A DNA stretch of 15,427 nucleotides, taken from Anaerolineales bacterium. GTDB taxonomy: Bacteria; Chloroflexota; Anaerolineae; Anaerolineales; Villigracilaceae. Shown one piece after another: positions 15,361-15,427 of this stretch. The stretch is from positions 1 to 15,427 of the forward strand of contig JAICQC010000060.1 in assembly GCA_025938055.1 (NCBI GenBank). The letters run 5' to 3'. Within the stretch, counting starts at the first letter, position 1. Every line of letters begins with the position of its first letter. The notes under the pieces are model-generated. The model had not been told where the DNA came from, did no database searches, and saw nothing but the letters and a program-made list of their open reading frames with translations. The position numbers and the translations under genes were made by a program.

Positions 15361-15399
15361 TAAAAAAAGCTGGGACAGGTCTGCGTAGGACCTGTCCCA
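15361..15399 (-). terminator. Intrinsic terminator of a minus-strand gene beyond the right edge
   Basis: TGGGACAGGTC (15371-15381) and GACCTGTCCCA (15389-15399) form a perfect 11-bp stem with a 7-nt loop. On the minus strand it is followed by GC and seven Ts (15368-15362). No gene in the window feeds it, so it must end a transcript entering from the right. Confidence 0.88.
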
Positions 15400-15417
15400 T
15401 AAGTGAGGAGATGGTAC

Positions 15418-15427
15418 ACCTTGCGAA
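15418..15427. repeat. Partial second copy of the 256-299 palindrome, cut by the window edge
   Basis: ACCTTGCGAA, the last ten bases, equals the first ten bases of the left arm at 257-266. Like the first copy it lies between genes near a hairpin terminator. Ten bases could be chance, and the rest is outside the window. Confidence 0.4.

Overview
The window looks like ordinary chromosome from a Chloroflexota bacterium, probably class Anaerolineae. This is inferred from the protein set, not from a database match: a DUF1385 membrane protein, a stand-alone Roadblock/LC7 protein, a secreted protein with a Pro/Thr-rich linker and C-terminal anchor, orthodox CTP synthase, Pth and Mfd, moderately GC-rich DNA, and intergenic hairpin repeats of the 'TCATTGCGAGCGGAGC' and 'TGTCA-TCCTGAGCGAAGCG' kinds that I recall from Chloroflexota genomes.

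Layout from left to right. (1) 1-247: the 3' end of an M20-type metallopeptidase, followed by an unusual double palindrome (256-299) and a second hairpin (315-334). (2) 357-1259: a DUF1385/YqhQ-like membrane protein, closed by a strong terminator. (3) 1360-2238: a membrane-anchored phosphodiester glycosidase (NAGPA fold). (4) 3225-2253, minus strand: a tight three-gene operon of two paralogous four-helix membrane proteins and a 66-residue Xre-type regulator. The genes are joined by two ATGA overlaps. They are driven by a near-consensus promoter (TTGACA-17-TATATT) with one perfect palindrome over the -35 box and another inverted repeat at the start point. (5) 3405-3538: a degenerate inverted-repeat element. 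(6) 4375-3545, minus: a RecB/Cas4/AddB-like PD-(D/E)XK nuclease with the four Fe-S cysteines, standing alone. (7) 4461-5279: a TerC-family membrane protein, with a shared bidirectional terminator facing pyrG. (8) 6937-5324, minus: pyrG. (9) 7447-7073, minus: a Roadblock/LC7 protein. (10) 7622-12324, plus: a secreted anchored protein, pth and mfd, probably one transcription unit, ending in a 15-bp-stem terminator. (11) 14242-12386, minus: a secreted GH43 glycosidase with a C-terminal beta-sandwich domain and a GTG start. (12) 15266-14496, minus: a class I methyltransferase with a good promoter. (13) At the right edge, the terminator of a further minus-strand gene lies outside the window, followed by the first ten bases of another copy of the 256-299 palindrome.

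Most genes are single housekeeping or envelope genes with their own terminators, so the window is not an obvious accessory island. The part that most deserves attention is the membrane-protein/Xre operon with its layered operators, because it looks like a self-contained regulated module whose function is unknown. I see no tRNA, rRNA, CRISPR array, transposase, integrase or phage gene.
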